Assembly: GCA_025345505.1 (NCBI GenBank) | Contig: JANVCC010009895.1 | Span: 705,312 to 769,311, forward strand | From: Todiramphus chloris collaris | Taxonomy: Eukaryota; Chordata; Aves; Coraciiformes; Alcedinidae | DNA: 64,000 nucleotides | Direction: 5' to 3' | Shown: positions 22,843 to 34,250 of the stretch, one piece after another | Layout: each line of letters begins with the position of its first letter | Numbering within the stretch: position 1 is the stretch's first letter | Made by a program: the position numbers and the translations under genes | Notes under the pieces: model-generated | Told to the model about the DNA's origin: nothing | The model's input: only the letters and a program-made list of their open reading frames with translations | Databases searched by the model: none

Positions 22843-25589
22843 AAAAATGATGTAAGTGGCAGGATGGTGGATTCAATCACTGACTAGGGAGGCATAGAGT
22901 TAACACTTCACCAAAATTTTCGGATGATTGTGTGAGTAAAAAGCAGGATAATTGGAATAAGATAAAAGAACAGTTAAACCTCATAATAAGGAGATGATAA
23001 CAATATACAAGATGTTGAAAAAGTATTTAGAAGCAATATGGCAGTATAAGAAATGTAAAGAAAAGGAAATGTGAATGTTACAAAGAAAGCGACAAGAAAT
23101 GCTGTTATCTCTGCGAATAGAACAATTCCAGCAAAAACTGAAGGGAGGAAAAAGAAAAATGCAGGAAGTTTAGAGGATAAACTAGAATACTCATGATAAT
23201 TTGGGCCCCTGACCTTCTGAGCCTCTAAAAATTCATACACTAATTGTTTACCTGGAAAATTTGTGTGAAGATTTTTTGGGAGGACCCCAGACAAGAACTT
23301 AGTGATGAGATTTAATTAGATGAATCAGAGTTTAAGGTAGCCCCTATTATTAAAACTGAGGTATCTGCTGGACTTCAGGGGGCAACCAAGAAATATTATA
23401 GAGACCATTCACTGGGCCCCCCTGCCCCTGGCCAATCTGCATGAAAAATGTGTGGAAGCCTGGCTCATTTGACTGAATATCTGGGGCATGTCTCCTTAAC
23501 TGGAGGGGATTGTATTATGTTAGATCAAGGTGAAGTGGATGAATTTTGGGGACCAGGAGTGCTCTTGAATGAGGGATCAGCACCTAACACTTAACCACAC
23601 TGTCTTATTTGCTGAGTAGCATATTGGTCAGGGAGCATAGACCATCAGGACTGAGGGGAGACCACTGCTATGCCAATAAGATCATTAAGGGAACTTTCTA
23701 CTGATGTTACCAAAGCAGCCTGCCTGCAGGCTATGAATGACAGCAGTGCATGTATTGATTACCTTCTCTCTGCTTCTGTCTCCCCAGACACCCTGAAAGA
23801 TAGAACAGGGACAGAATCCAACTAATAAAAAGGAATTAGAGCAAGTTTTAGGGACTTCAAGCTACTGGCACAAACACATCCCTGGCTTTTTTATTATTGC
23901 CCACCCTTTATATAACCTGATAAAAAGGGGTAAGTCATGGGAGTGGACTGAACAGCACGAGACTGCATTAGATTTACTGATTCAAGAAGTGAGATTTTTC
24001 CAACAATTAGGTCCCTTACACCTGCTTGAGCTAATCCATGTAGGATGGGGATTCAGTGAATATGGCTCCTATTGCAACCTGTGGCAACGAGGACCAGAAG
24101 TACCAGAGAGACAGTTAGAATTTAGCTCTTGCTCCTTCAATAATACTGAAACCAGGTATTCAGACATCAAGAAAGGTTTGTGTATTGGGTCTGACTGAGT
24201 TGGAGTTAATTTTCCTCATAGCAGCCCTCACAATGCTGTGCTTTCTATTGGAGCTAGAAAGGTGTTGATAACACACCCAGGTTATGGCTACTGCTGGGCA
24301 GGGCTCACACAGCACCAAGGCTGTTTTTTTCAAATCCCCCCCCCCCATGGGATGGGGTGGACAAGATCTTGGAAGGGGATACAACTGGGACAACTGACCC
24401 AAACTGACCAAAAGGATATTCTATATCATATGATGTCAGCTCAACGATAAAAGCTAGGAAAAGGAGGAGGAGGGGGAGCATCTGCTTCTCCTCCAGAGCA
24501 ACCGCTACACATACTAGAGCCCTGCTTCCTGGAAAAGGGGCCAGACATCACCTGCTGCTGGGAAGTAGAGAATAAATCTTTGTTTTATTTGCTTCTGTGC
24601 TCATGGCCTTGCTTTGCTTTCCATTAAACTGCCTTTGTCTTAACCTACAAGGTTTTTTTTTGGTCTTATTTTCTCCCCCTCGACCAGCTGAGAGGAGGAG
24701 GGAGGGGGAGTGATAGAGCAGCTTGCTATGCACTTGGCACCCACCCAAGGTCAAACCACCACAGTTTATCATTAGTATAAGCAATGAATCCTGTGTAACA
24801 GCTAAGAAGGGGACAAAGTGTAATCATCTGGACACCTTTCCACCTGTTGGATGTAGTTTGCAAGGGTGCAGCAACACCTGCAGGCATTGCCTTAAAACCG
24901 ATAGTCCGTAAGTAGTATGCCAATTTGGAGAGCATTCGTGAAACCATGGCTGTTACAGAAGGCAACATTAAAGTATCTACATTAGAGAAAGGTATAGATA
25001 GCAATTTGTTACTACAAACCCCATCTAGTAAGCCATCCCCCATAAAGAAAGCACCTCCTTTGACAGAGTGTAGTGACCTTAAGGCATATGGTTCACCAAT
25101 GCATCATCCTGTCAACAAAATAACAAATGGAATTACAAGGCTAGGGCACTGAACATGACCATGGGAGAAAGGCTAAGTGAAACAGGCCAAGGGAATGCAC
25201 AAGTAGGGGACCTTAAGGCAGTCCTACTAGTGGCACATCATGGCGCCTACCATATCTACACCAACTCACATGCCATCTTTAAAGAAGCCACAGCATAGAT
25301 AGGCCACTGGGCAACTAACAACTGGCAAGTGAACAGGATACCCATGTGGGAAACTGACAGCTGGAAACAGGTGTTAGAAATAGGAGAACAACAAACATTG
25401 TGTATGGGTTGAGTAAAAGGACATGATCAGTCAACAGCTCAATTTAATCAACAGGTTCATAGCCTTACTCAGTTGCAACAAATTGATATCATAAACGATG
25501 ATCATGAATTGGACTGCTTACTCAAATGGCTACATATAAAGTGAGGCAACACAGGAGAAGCCAATTTATAGCAGGAAGGTATAGCACAA
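22843..25589 (+). pseudogene. Decayed provirus E: gag-like region, pol thumb/connection, RNase H
   Basis: Relics of a retroviral gag-pol in sense orientation. At 23830-24130 a frame reads like the RT thumb/connection (HIPGFFIIAHPLYNLIKRGK then WEWTEQHE). After the solo LTR at 24181-24763 the text resumes, and 25230-25540 reads like RNase H (IFKEAT, IGHWATNNWQVN, SWKQVLEIGEQQT, VKGHDQSTAQFNQQV) with in-frame stops. The 22843-23800 part is presumed gag but carries no clear motif. The 3' part is cut by the LTR of provirus A at 25590. No functional protein is possible. Confidence 0.7.
24181..24763 (+). mobile_element. Solo LTR (583 bp), ERV-L-like, inside provirus E
   Basis: Starts TGTATTGGGTCTGACTGAG, closely parallel to the 38033 LTR, and ends AAACCACCACA. 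It contains 'gatattctatatcatatgat' in U3, AATAAAT near 24571 and the usual 'gagggggagtgatagagcagct' near the end. Flanks are GTTTG (24176-24180) and GTTTA (24764-24768), a probable 5-bp duplication with one change. It divides the pol of E. Confidence 0.88.
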
Positions 25590-26298
25590 TGTCTTGGTTT
25601 GAAAGACAGGTGTCTGCCAAGGAAGGCAGAACCCCCCTTGGAAAATGACAAATGCAACCCCCTCCCCTCCGAATGCTTATAATTTTGAAATTAAGGGGCT
25701 TTCAGGCAAAGATGAGGAATAGGAACAACCGTTCTTTACTAAATATATATAAAACAAGGCAAACAAACAACACTAACTATGGCAGTAACAACAAACAGAG
25801 CCAGGAACCCAGTGCCAGCCTCTCTGAGCTGCAAGCACTCTCCCCTTTGGTGCAGTTCCACTCACAGCCGGCAGGGGCGCGAGCGGCTCCCGGTGAGCAG
25901 GGAGGGCGCGATGATCTCCCCGCCGCTGCGGAGCCAGCTCAGGCCTCACCTGGCAATGGCCGAGGAAAAGCCCGCTTCACAAACCCCCTTGGGCAACCGA
26001 TCCCGGTGTCCAGCAGGATCCCTGGGAGACAGAAGGGGTAGAAGGCGAGCAAGAGACGCAGTAGGGACGACCTCTCTCCACCACGAGGGCAGCTTCTCTC
26101 CACTTCGAATGCAGGGAGGAAAAAACAAGAGCCCTAGGGCCTCCACCCAACCCCCTTTACTGGGGTGGCTGGACCCCTCCCCCTGTGGCCAGGTCCTTTT
26201 GTCTCTCTTAAGTACAGCAATTTATTTCCTTGACAAGAAGTATGGGAAAATTCTTTAAGAGAAGAAGGAAAACAGTAGAACTCCACAAAACCCCAACA
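25590..26298 (-). mobile_element. 3' LTR of provirus A (minus strand)
   Basis: 709 bp from TGTCTTGGTTTGAAAGACAG to ...CCCCAACA on the + strand. The same TGTCTTGG terminus adjoins the primer site at 35933, so both belong to one minus-strand provirus. A purine tract (minus strand, 26299-26310) sits next to the U3 edge, as expected of a polypurine tract. The internal part (25830-26150) is unusually GC- and CpG-rich for an LTR. ORFs seen here have no domain. Confidence 0.75.
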
Positions 26299-26595
26299 TT
26301 ATCCACCCCGAATTTTTCCATACTAACATGTTACATCAAACTTAAACCTTTAAACTATGTACATACATGCATTACCCTAATTATATACATCTATAATGCA
26401 GATATGGATACAAGCACAATGCCATGGGTAGTTCACCCTAAAACGAGGTCCCCTTGAGGTATGCATCGGGTTTCTCCATCTTTTTGCATCACCCACCAGG
26501 TGCAACGTGGTCCCTGTGCGAAAACAACCCCACGGATGGGTTTGTCTTTGCTCAAGGCAGAATTAAGCCCAGACAGTTTTCCCGAGCATACCTCT
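26299..26595 (-). pseudogene. Provirus A: integrase C-terminal fragment
   Basis: On the minus strand, 26595 to about 26430 encodes an integrase C-terminal domain homologous to 43470-43620 of provirus C: the GKTVW, WGCF/IRGVVF-type, TWWVM-type and DGET..IPQGDL-type positions all align. Frameshifts split it. The copy is interrupted at 26596 by provirus B, and its upstream half reappears beyond 31615. Confidence 0.75.
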
Positions 26596-27220
26596 TGTGA
26601 TAAAATGTGAATTGTTTGTTCATCAAACTTTGTACCAATTGCTTAAGCTGGTTTGCTCTAATAAAAGCACCAAGTCAGGTATGGAAAGGTACCAAATGTA
26701 TTCTGCTATACTGGGGACTCAGCCCTCCAGGACATCATCCCTGCTCCCACCGGATACAGGCCTGGCCAAGGCCTGAGTTGTAAATGTCATCATAAATCCT
26801 AGCCTAGTAGCCTTGTAAACTGTAGCTTGTTTTACATAACTGTAAACTGTGTCTTGTCTTACATAGTTGTAAGTTGTGTTTTGTCTCCCATAGCCTTGAA
26901 AGTTATCAAGGTTCTCAATTGTCTCAAAACCCTCCTGACTCATCATTTTGAGACAAAAGGTGACAAGTGCCAAAGGGAGGAGACCCGTGATAATGAGTTC
27001 CTGGACCTGATTATAATAATCCAACCCCACAGAATGAATATGTAGTTAATGCTGTTGGATATGCATGATTTAGTGTAATAAATGCCTGCCTGCTTGACAT
27101 CTTGTTGTGCGTGCTGGTGGAGCGCAGACTCCCCGCACACCCAGCGCTGCTTGCTCATTCCCCATCACTAATAAATTCTTATTTTTCTATTTAAAGACTA
27201 TTTTGGTCTCATTTATAACA
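26596..27220 (+). mobile_element. 5' LTR of provirus B (625 bp)
   Basis: Starts TGTGATAAAATG, ends CATTTATAACA, with AATAAA at 27170-27175 and a GC-rich R/U5 before it. The solo LTR at 45270-46056 (opposite strand) shares both ends and the U3 text around 'ctgattataataatcca'. It is followed after 3 bases by a primer-binding site. The U3 contains several short imperfect repeats of the type 'tgtcttgtcttacatag'. Confidence 0.9.
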
Positions 27221-27223
27221 ATT

Positions 27224-27241
27224 TGGTGACCCCGACGTGAT
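27224..27241 (+). other. Primer-binding site, tRNA-Trp type, provirus B
   Basis: TGGTGACCCCGACGTGAT, three bases after the LTR end, is complementary to the 3' end of tRNA-Trp, the primer used by avian alpharetroviruses. It appears intact over all 18 positions. Confidence 0.9.
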
Positions 27242-27694
27242 CCCGTTTCTTTCGCTGGGCAGAATCAATCCTCGGGGGGGGCGCCCCCGCCTTTTTTTTG
27301 GCGGCCCTGAGGAGCGACCACTGCCTGCCGGAAGGTTACGGGAACAATTAAGATGAGGATTGAGCAAGGAATTGAGCTCTCCCCCGGTTAAACTGCAGTC
27401 ATCCGTAATTCTCGTGCACGAAGACCCAGGCGAAGACTTCGGATTGTAAGTATCGCTTGGTTGGGTGGGAATGTGAGGTCGGAGAGTGAGACGTAACTCT
27501 GTTCCGAAGGGAGTGCGGAGTCCTTCTTAGCCTCGGTTCCATTGTCCCACGAGGGAAACGGCAGGCGTAGGGACAAAGCGGTTGTTGAAGGGACCCATGG
27601 GATCGGTGAGGTGGTAACCTAAGGTAGAAGGGACCTCCGGGAACTGGGACAGGGCTCCGGTAACGGCAAGCGTCCCAGGTGTAAAGGGGGAATT

Positions 27695-27823
27695 GATCCA
27701 AGAAATTTGTGTATTAATTCTGCCGAATTGAGGAGTTGATCCAAGAAATTTGGGTATTAATTCTGCCGAATTGAGGAGTTGTTCCAAGAAATTTGGGTAT
27801 TAATTCTGCCAAATTGAGGAGTT
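27695..27823 (+). repeat. 43-bp tandem repeat, three units, in the provirus B leader
   Basis: The unit starting 'gatccaagaaatttg' recurs at 27695, 27738 and 27781, with a fourth start at 27824. Units differ at only a few bases. It lies between primer site and gag, where packaging and translation control elements normally sit. Confidence 0.92.
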
Positions 27824-28579
27824 GATCACATGTGAGATTTTATAATACCCATGGGTGAATACTAACAAGTGATTGGAAAGTGGAGGTACCTTATTTTTGT
27901 GTGGTTGTTTTGTTGTGTGTGGGGTGAGAGTGAGAAAGACATATTGAAGGGGTAAAAGGGAGTGAGTGAGAATGAATGAGAGTATACAGTCTAACTTTGC
28001 AGAAAGTGGTCTGTGTGTGTGAGATGCAGCACAGCGAGTGCAGAGTTCTGATCTGCAGTTCCGCTGTCCTGTGAGGGGCACGGCTGGAGACAAACAAAGT
28101 GATTGTAATCTGTTAACGATTCCCGGGAAGAAAAACAACAAAGCAAACAAGACTAACCAGCTGAGTGAATTGTATCTTGTTATCTGCTATATGTCAGGAA
28201 TCAAGCCCAGCCGCCCCCAGCCCCTCTGCTCTCTGAGGATCATCTGGAACGCAAGGGGGTTTGATTTCTGCTAAAATTGGGGTTATAAATTGGACAAGAC
28301 CCTGTTGAATTAATTTAGTGTCTGGTCATTGTTTTGTGTATTTTTGTTTTAGTGTGTGGTGTTTGTGGTATTTTTGACGAAGTTCTGAGTTAGAACAGAA
28401 CTGAGAACTTTTTAAGACTGACCCTGGAATTGTATGATAATATGGACATAAATTCAGGGCCAGTTTCAGGTGATTTGGTATGAGGACCTTTTGCTGTTGT
28501 ATGTTGTGACTGGGATAATTTGGTTGTGTCTTCTTACCTATTGTTATTGTAAGAGGTGTGGGAATTCGGAAGCACCTCA

Positions 28580-29573
28580 ATGGGTGGGGGACAGAGTCAG
28601 GAGATCGATCGTAAAACCCCCTTAGGGTGCTTTTTCGCACATTGGAGACAGCTGGGAGGTCAGCCAGGAGGGAACTTGAGCTGTGGAAAGGATGAGGGAT
28701 ACTGTACTGTTGTATGGCCACTGTATGGATTGAATGGGGGGTTGGAGTGGCTGGCAGGAGGTGCCTTGGATTGTGATGCCTTGGTGGAGCTGATGGTGAT
28801 TTTGGAGGAAAATGAGGAATGAGATGAAGTAATATATGCAGATATGTTTTTCTGAGTTAGAAATCATCCCGAGTGGCAGAGGAAATGTGGATTAAATGTG
28901 TCTTGATAAGACCCCTTCGTTTTGGCTTTGGAAAAGGATTGTAAGAAGGATAGGAAAGTGTTGAAATGTTTGAAAGGAAGGGGAAAGTAGGAGGAAAGAA
29001 TGGAAGACTATGCATCCCCGATAAACCTGAGAGTAGAGCAAAGAGTGGAGCCAGATTCAACTGTACAGGAAGATTATAGATGCTTTATGGGGAGAAATGA
29101 CAGACACTGAAAAACAGTTAATAATTAGAACTGCTCGGACTCACGTGCAGGGACAAATTGCCTCGGGAACTTTGCAAGGAACAGTGGATCAACACGTCCC
29201 CCTGGCCGATCCTAATTGGGACCCAAATACTCCTGCTGAGTATGAAAGACTACAAAGATATCAGAATTTGATTAAATTCAGATTGGAGACTGTGACACAC
29301 AAACCACTAAATTGGTCATGTGTATACTCATTGCGACAGGGGCCTCACGAAACTCCCAATGAATTTCTGGAAAAATTACGATCGGCCATGAGGAAACACA
29401 CGCCCCTTGATTCGGCTTCTACGGAGGGGACACAGCAGCTGGGCTTTTTATTTATTGGCCAGTCAATGGAAGACATTAAAAAAACAAAAACAAAACTTCC
29501 AAAAGTTAAAGGGCCCGAGGCAAGGGATTTAGAAAAACTCTTAGATGAAGCATGGACAATGTTTCAAAATTGA
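28580..29573 (+). pseudogene. Provirus B gag (gammaretrovirus-like matrix and capsid), broken
   Basis: ATG 28580 opens a matrix-like frame with an N-terminal MGGG (N-myristoylation signal), followed by the TPLGC..AHW and WPLYGL blocks typical of gammaretroviral matrix, to 28822. Frameshifts and stops intervene until 29097. There a 158-codon frame gives a capsid C-terminal half (GQIASGTLQGTVDQHVPLAD, the LKW/NWSCVY block and a NEFLEKL major-homology-like segment) ending at 29573. No zinc knuckle is evident after it. The protein cannot be made whole. Confidence 0.85.
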
Positions 29574-29864
29574 GACTCCAATAACAGGAGGAGCCTGGGA
29601 AATGTTATTGCAACAGCAATGGTAGCAGCATTACAAATGCAGACAGGGCAGAGAAGGAATGGAATGGAGGGTGGAGGTAAAGAATGGGGTAAAGGAATTT
29701 TGTCCCCAGATTACAGAGGGATCAATGTGCACACTGTAAGAGAAAAGGGCATTGGAGAAATGAATGTCCTGAGAGAAGCAGGGGGAGAGCTAGAGAAGTG
29801 ATGCAGGCTCATTTTAAAGAAGATTGATGGGGACCTGGGGAATCTACCCCAGTGGATACACTGG

Positions 29865-30845
29865 TTAAAATAAGGCTAGGGGAACAACAAAGAGACATGG
29901 AATTTTTAATTGACACAGGAGCAACATATTCAGTTTTAAATCAAACCTTGACACCAATAGATGATGACTTTGTAACGGTAAAGGAAGTCACTGGCCAAAG
30001 TGAAAAAGCATAGTTCTTAAAACCCCTCAAACTCAAATTAGGCAAGCAGTTTGGGATACATAAATTTTTGTATATGCCAAACTTGCCCAAGCCATTATTA
30101 GGGCGAGATTTATTGGAGCACTTAGGAGCAGAGATAAAATCGGAAGGAGGAAAAACTAAAATAGGGAATGAACAATTAATTAAAATCCTAAGCTTGACTC
30201 TCATCAGCACCCCCATCAAAGCTTGGGTACCTGAGGAAATAAAAGACCACGTATTTCCAGGAGTATGGGCATCAGAAATACCCATGAGGGCAAAGACTGC
30301 CTCCCCGGGAATACCATACCCCCTGGAACCCACAGAGTTCTGGAAGAGTAGAGAGAATGAATGGAGAAATAAAAAACACGTAACCAAACTTATGGTGGAA
30401 ACAAAAATGAATTGGGTTAAATGTTTACCCTTGGCTTTGCTCTACGTTCAAGCCCAGCCAAGGACCGATGCTGGTATATCCCCCTTTCGACATGTTATAC
30501 AGAATGCCATATGACTTGGAAATCCCACAGGACCACCCCCAGCTCGAGAGCCAACAAGTTAAACCTTATTTGATCCAGCTAATGGCTCGAAGGGAGCAAT
30601 TACGAAATAAAGGTTTGATGGTTCAAAGGCCTCCTTTAGATATGGCCATACATAAGATCAAACCAGGGGATAAGGTGTTGATTAAATCCTGGAAAGAATC
30701 CTCATTAACCCCCCCGTTGGGAAGGACCCTTACTTGTTTTGCTCACCACAGAAACCGCTGTTTGGACAGCAGAAAGAGGCTGGACCCATGCAAGCTGTGT
30801 AAAAGGAGCCATCTGATGACTCGGACCAGTCCTGGGAAGTTGTGA
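29865..30845 (+). pseudogene. Provirus B pro-pol remnant: protease joined to integrase C-terminus
   Basis: A protease-like frame with FLIDTGATYSVL (catalytic DTG) near 29910 and LLGRDLLEHLGA near 30100 continues to about 30300, with an in-frame stop at 30010. By 30420 the sequence already reads as the integrase C-terminal part (LLYVQAQPRTDAGISPF, then a frameshift, DKVLIKSWKESSLTPPL). RT, RNase H and the integrase core are therefore deleted. Family: gamma-like, class I ERV. Confidence 0.8.
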
Positions 30846-31340
30846 GCCCACCCGGAGACCTAAAGATCACCCTCAGGAAGGTTTAAACGGACATAAAGGG
30901 GGCGAGGATAAGGGAAATGTAGTAACAACAATAATATTTTGGGATTGGTGTGAAATCAGTAATCTATAGGAGTGCCGAGAACTGTGGTAATCTCATTAAA
31001 ATAAAATCTATTGGGTTATATATGTCAATTGGAAATATCAAAGTGTTCCTTCCAAAGGAGCTGGGTGCCAAACTGGGAGTTATATAAACGGAGGCAAGCA
31101 CTCAAACTACCTAGCACTCCCTCTCCTGAAGACTACCCCTGCTACCGAGAAGATGTTATCCCTCGTGGCTCGAAGCAACCGAGTCGACCAGAGAGGTAGA
31201 GGGGTAAGACACTGTGGAGAACCGACTCCTGTTACTGGAGCCTCATGGGAGTGCTGGAAAAACCACCCCAGTGATCAAAGGGAAGGTACCCAAGGCTCAA
31301 AATGGAAGGAAGGCACTAGTCAAATTGAATCAAAGTATGG
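30846..31340 (+). mobile_element. Provirus B 3' remnant, possible env start
   Basis: Follows the integrase tail with no 3' LTR. Short frames near 31150-31350 occupy the env position but show no surface or fusion-peptide motif I can identify. The sequence ends abruptly at the LTR fragment starting 31341. Confidence 0.4.
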
Positions 31341-31614
31341 TGTCGCGGTTTAGGGTCAGGGCAGCCCCTAGACCTATAACGGATGCTCTCTGTTAACCCC
31401 CCTCCCTCCCCAGAGGGGAAGAGAAAGGGAATAAGGGAGAGAGACTTAGCGGTTAGAAAAGGAAACTAGAACAGCTTTAATGAAAATGAAATTAATAATT
31501 ATAAAAATGGAATATATACAAATATATACAAAACCAGTATAGAACCCAACCCCCCTGATGGTAATTACATCACCGTCACCACTGATGTTGTGCAGGCACC
31601 GGGGGAGTCCCAGA
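31341..31614 (-). mobile_element. LTR fragment (R/U5 part) of the 50168 LTR family
   Basis: TGTCGCGGTTTAGGGTCAGG at 31341 and the following 250 bp match the reverse complement of the end of the complete LTR at 50168-50915 (terminus, 'ggatgctctctgttaac'-type block, A/T-rich tract, 'caccactgatgttgtg'). The U3 half is absent: at about 31614 the text passes directly into integrase sequence of provirus A, marking a deletion or recombination junction. Confidence 0.8.
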
Positions 31615-34250
31615 CTGGTTACTGTCCATGGTTAAATCCACCCCTCGGTCTCGTGCCCACTTATAGGTAGCATCGCTGCCCTGATGACCTGAGCCATAAT
31701 GGGCCCATCGAGCTAAGAACAACTCGCCTTTATGTTGCCAATCCAAATCTATCTGGGACACCTCTATTTTCGCAGCCCGATCGACCTGCTTGTTGTTACG
31801 ATGTTCTTCATTAGCCCGACTCTTGGGGACATGGGCATCTACATGGCGGACTTTCACAGGTAGCTTCTCTACCCGAGTGGCAATGTCTTTCCACTCAGCA
31901 GTAGCCCAGATTGGTTTTCCCCTACGCTGCCAGTTTGCCTTTTTCCATCTTTCCAGACAGCCCCACAGAGCATTGCCTACCATCCATGAATCAGTGTAGA
32001 GGTATAGCTTTGGCCACTTCTCTCTTTCAGCAATGTCCAGGGCTAATTGGACGGCTTTGAGTTCAGCGAGTTGGCTCGATCCACCTTCTCCCTCGGTAGC
32101 TTGTGCAACTTATCGTGTGGGGCTCCATACAGCAGCTTTCCATTTCCGGCTAGCACCTACGATTCGGCAGGAACCATCAGTGAAGAGGGCGTATTGTCTT
32201 TTACCCTCCGGTAGCTCGTTATATGGGGGCGCTTCCTCGACACGTGTCACTTGCTCCTCCTCTTCTTCAGAGGATAATCCAAAAGTCTCACCTTCTGTCC
32301 ACTTCTTAATTATTTCGAAGATCCCAGGTTGATTTCGGTTTCCAATACGGGTGCGCTGTGTGATAAGGGCAATCCATTTGCTCCAAGTGGCGTCGGTGGC
32401 AGCATGATGCGTGGAAGGAGCCTTTCCCTTAAACATCCACTGCAGCACCGGTAGTCGGGGTGCCAGGAGGAGTTGTAACTCTGTGCCAATTACTTCTGAG
32501 GCAGCTTGGACTCCTTCATAGGCAGACAAGATTTCTTTCTCTGTTGGGGTGTAGTTGGCTTCAGACCCCTTGTAGCTTCGGCTCCAGAATCCCAGTGGTC
32601 GTCCCCGAGTCTCAGCAGGCACCTTCTGCCAAAGGCTCCAGGACAGACCCTTGTTCCCAGCTGCAGAGTAGAGTACATTCTTCACCTCTGGTCCCATCCT
32701 GACTGGGACAAGGGCTACTGCACGAGCGATTTCCCGCTTGATCTGGGTGAAGGCTTGTTGTTGTTCAGGGCTCCAGTGGAAATCGTTCTTCTTGCGGGTA
32801 ACCAGGTACAGAGGGCTCACGATCTGGCTGTACTCAGGAATGTGCATCCTCCAAAAGCCTATGGCACCAAGGAAAGATTGCGTTTCCTTCTTGTTGGTGG
32901 GTGGAGACATTGCGGTGATATTATTAATGACCTCAGTGGGAATCTGATGCCATCCGTCTTGCCACTTTACCCCCAGGAACTGGATCTCTCGGGCAGGTCC
33001 CTTGACTTTGCTCTTTTTGATGGCAAAGCTGGCTTCCAGGAGAATCTGGATGATCTTCTCTCCTTTCTCAAATACCTCTGTTGCCGTGTTCCCCCACACA
33101 ATGATGTCGTTGATGTACTGCAGATGTTCTGGAGCCTCACCCTTTTCCAGTGCAGTCTGGATCAGTCCATGGCAGATGGTGGGACTGTGCTTCCACCCCT
33201 GGGGCAGTCGGTTCCAGGTGTGCTGCATGCCCCTCCAGGTGAAGGCAAACTGAGGCCTGCATTCTGCTGCCAGAGGAATGGAGAAGAAAGCATTGGCAAT
33301 GTCAATAGTGGCATACCACTTCGCTGCTTTGGACTCCAGCTCGTACTGGAGCTCCAGCAGCGCTCAGGCATGGAGTCACTTCATTCAAGGCACAATAGTC
33401 CACTGTCAATCTCCATTCTCCATCAGACTTGCGCACAGGGCAAATGGGGCTGTTGAAGGGTGAGTGGGCTTTGCTGACCACCCCTTGGCTCTCCAGCTCA
33501 CGGATCATCTTGTGGATGGGGATCACAGCATCTCGATTTGTCCGGTACTGCCGGCGGTGCACTGTATAGGTGGCAATTGGCACTGGCTGCTCTTCCACCT
33601 TCAGGAGCCCAACTGCAGAAGGATTCTCTGATAGTCCAGGCAGGGTGTTCAATTGCTCAATGCCCTCTGCCTCCACAGCAGCTATCCCAAATGCCCACCT
33701 GAGTCCTTTTGGTTCTTTGTAATAGCCACTCCAGAGGAAGTCTATGCCCAGAATACACAGGGCCTCTGGGCCAGTCACAATTGGATGTTTCTGCCACTCC
33801 TTCCCAGCTAGGCTCACCTCAGCTTCCACTGGGGTCAACTGCTGTGATCCTCTGGTCACCCCAGCAATGGAAACCAATTCTGCCCCCACATGTCCGGATG
33901 GCATTAAAGTACATTGGGCACCAGTATCAACTAAAGCTTCATATTTTTGTGGGTCTGATGTGCCATCTGATCCACACTGTCCAAAAAACCCGATTCTCCC
34001 GTACCTCTTCCTGGCCACAGGCAGGGCCCCTCTAGCCCTGGTTATCATTCCCTCCCTGGGCATATGTGCGGGAGGTTCCTTCTAGGGGATCTGACATGTC
34101 ATCCACCCTTCTGTAATACCTGGCAGCTCGGTCACGGGAGGCTGAGGCCACTTTCACTCTGGCGGAACCCCTTTGGTTAGTATTTTCCCTTTTGAGTTCA
34201 CGCACCCGTGCTGCCAGAACAGAAGTGGGTTTCCTATCCCATCTTCTCAT
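31615..34250 (-). pseudogene. Provirus A pro-pol (protease, RT, RNase H, integrase N-terminus), broken
   Basis: Minus strand. Protease LVDTGAQ near 33935 and LGIDFL near 33745; RT blocks HSPFNSPICPVRK and EWRLTVDY near 33430. A frameshift follows near 33350, then the frame 33228-32110 with the RT palm, in which the catalytic box reads YINDIIVW (family YIDD). The thumb SFLGAIGFWRMHI and RNase H FTDGSCR (32180) follow. A last frame, 31983-31576, ends RNase H (VRHVDAHVPKS) and starts the integrase zinc domain (WAHYGSGHQG). The integrase core is missing. Related to C throughout. Confidence 0.9.

Noticed and set aside
25652-26258. GC-rich overlapping ORFs of 129 and 159 codons
   Set aside because: They sit inside the LTR of provirus A; no domain, no conservation visible, and the GC-rich composition alone explains their length.
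31153-31396. Candidate env start of provirus B
   Set aside because: It is at the right place but has no signal peptide, cleavage site or fusion-peptide features; not called as env.
32506-33456. 316-codon + strand ORF
   Set aside because: It lies antisense to the RT/protease text of provirus A, whose minus-strand frames show clear RT motifs; the + frame has no domain.
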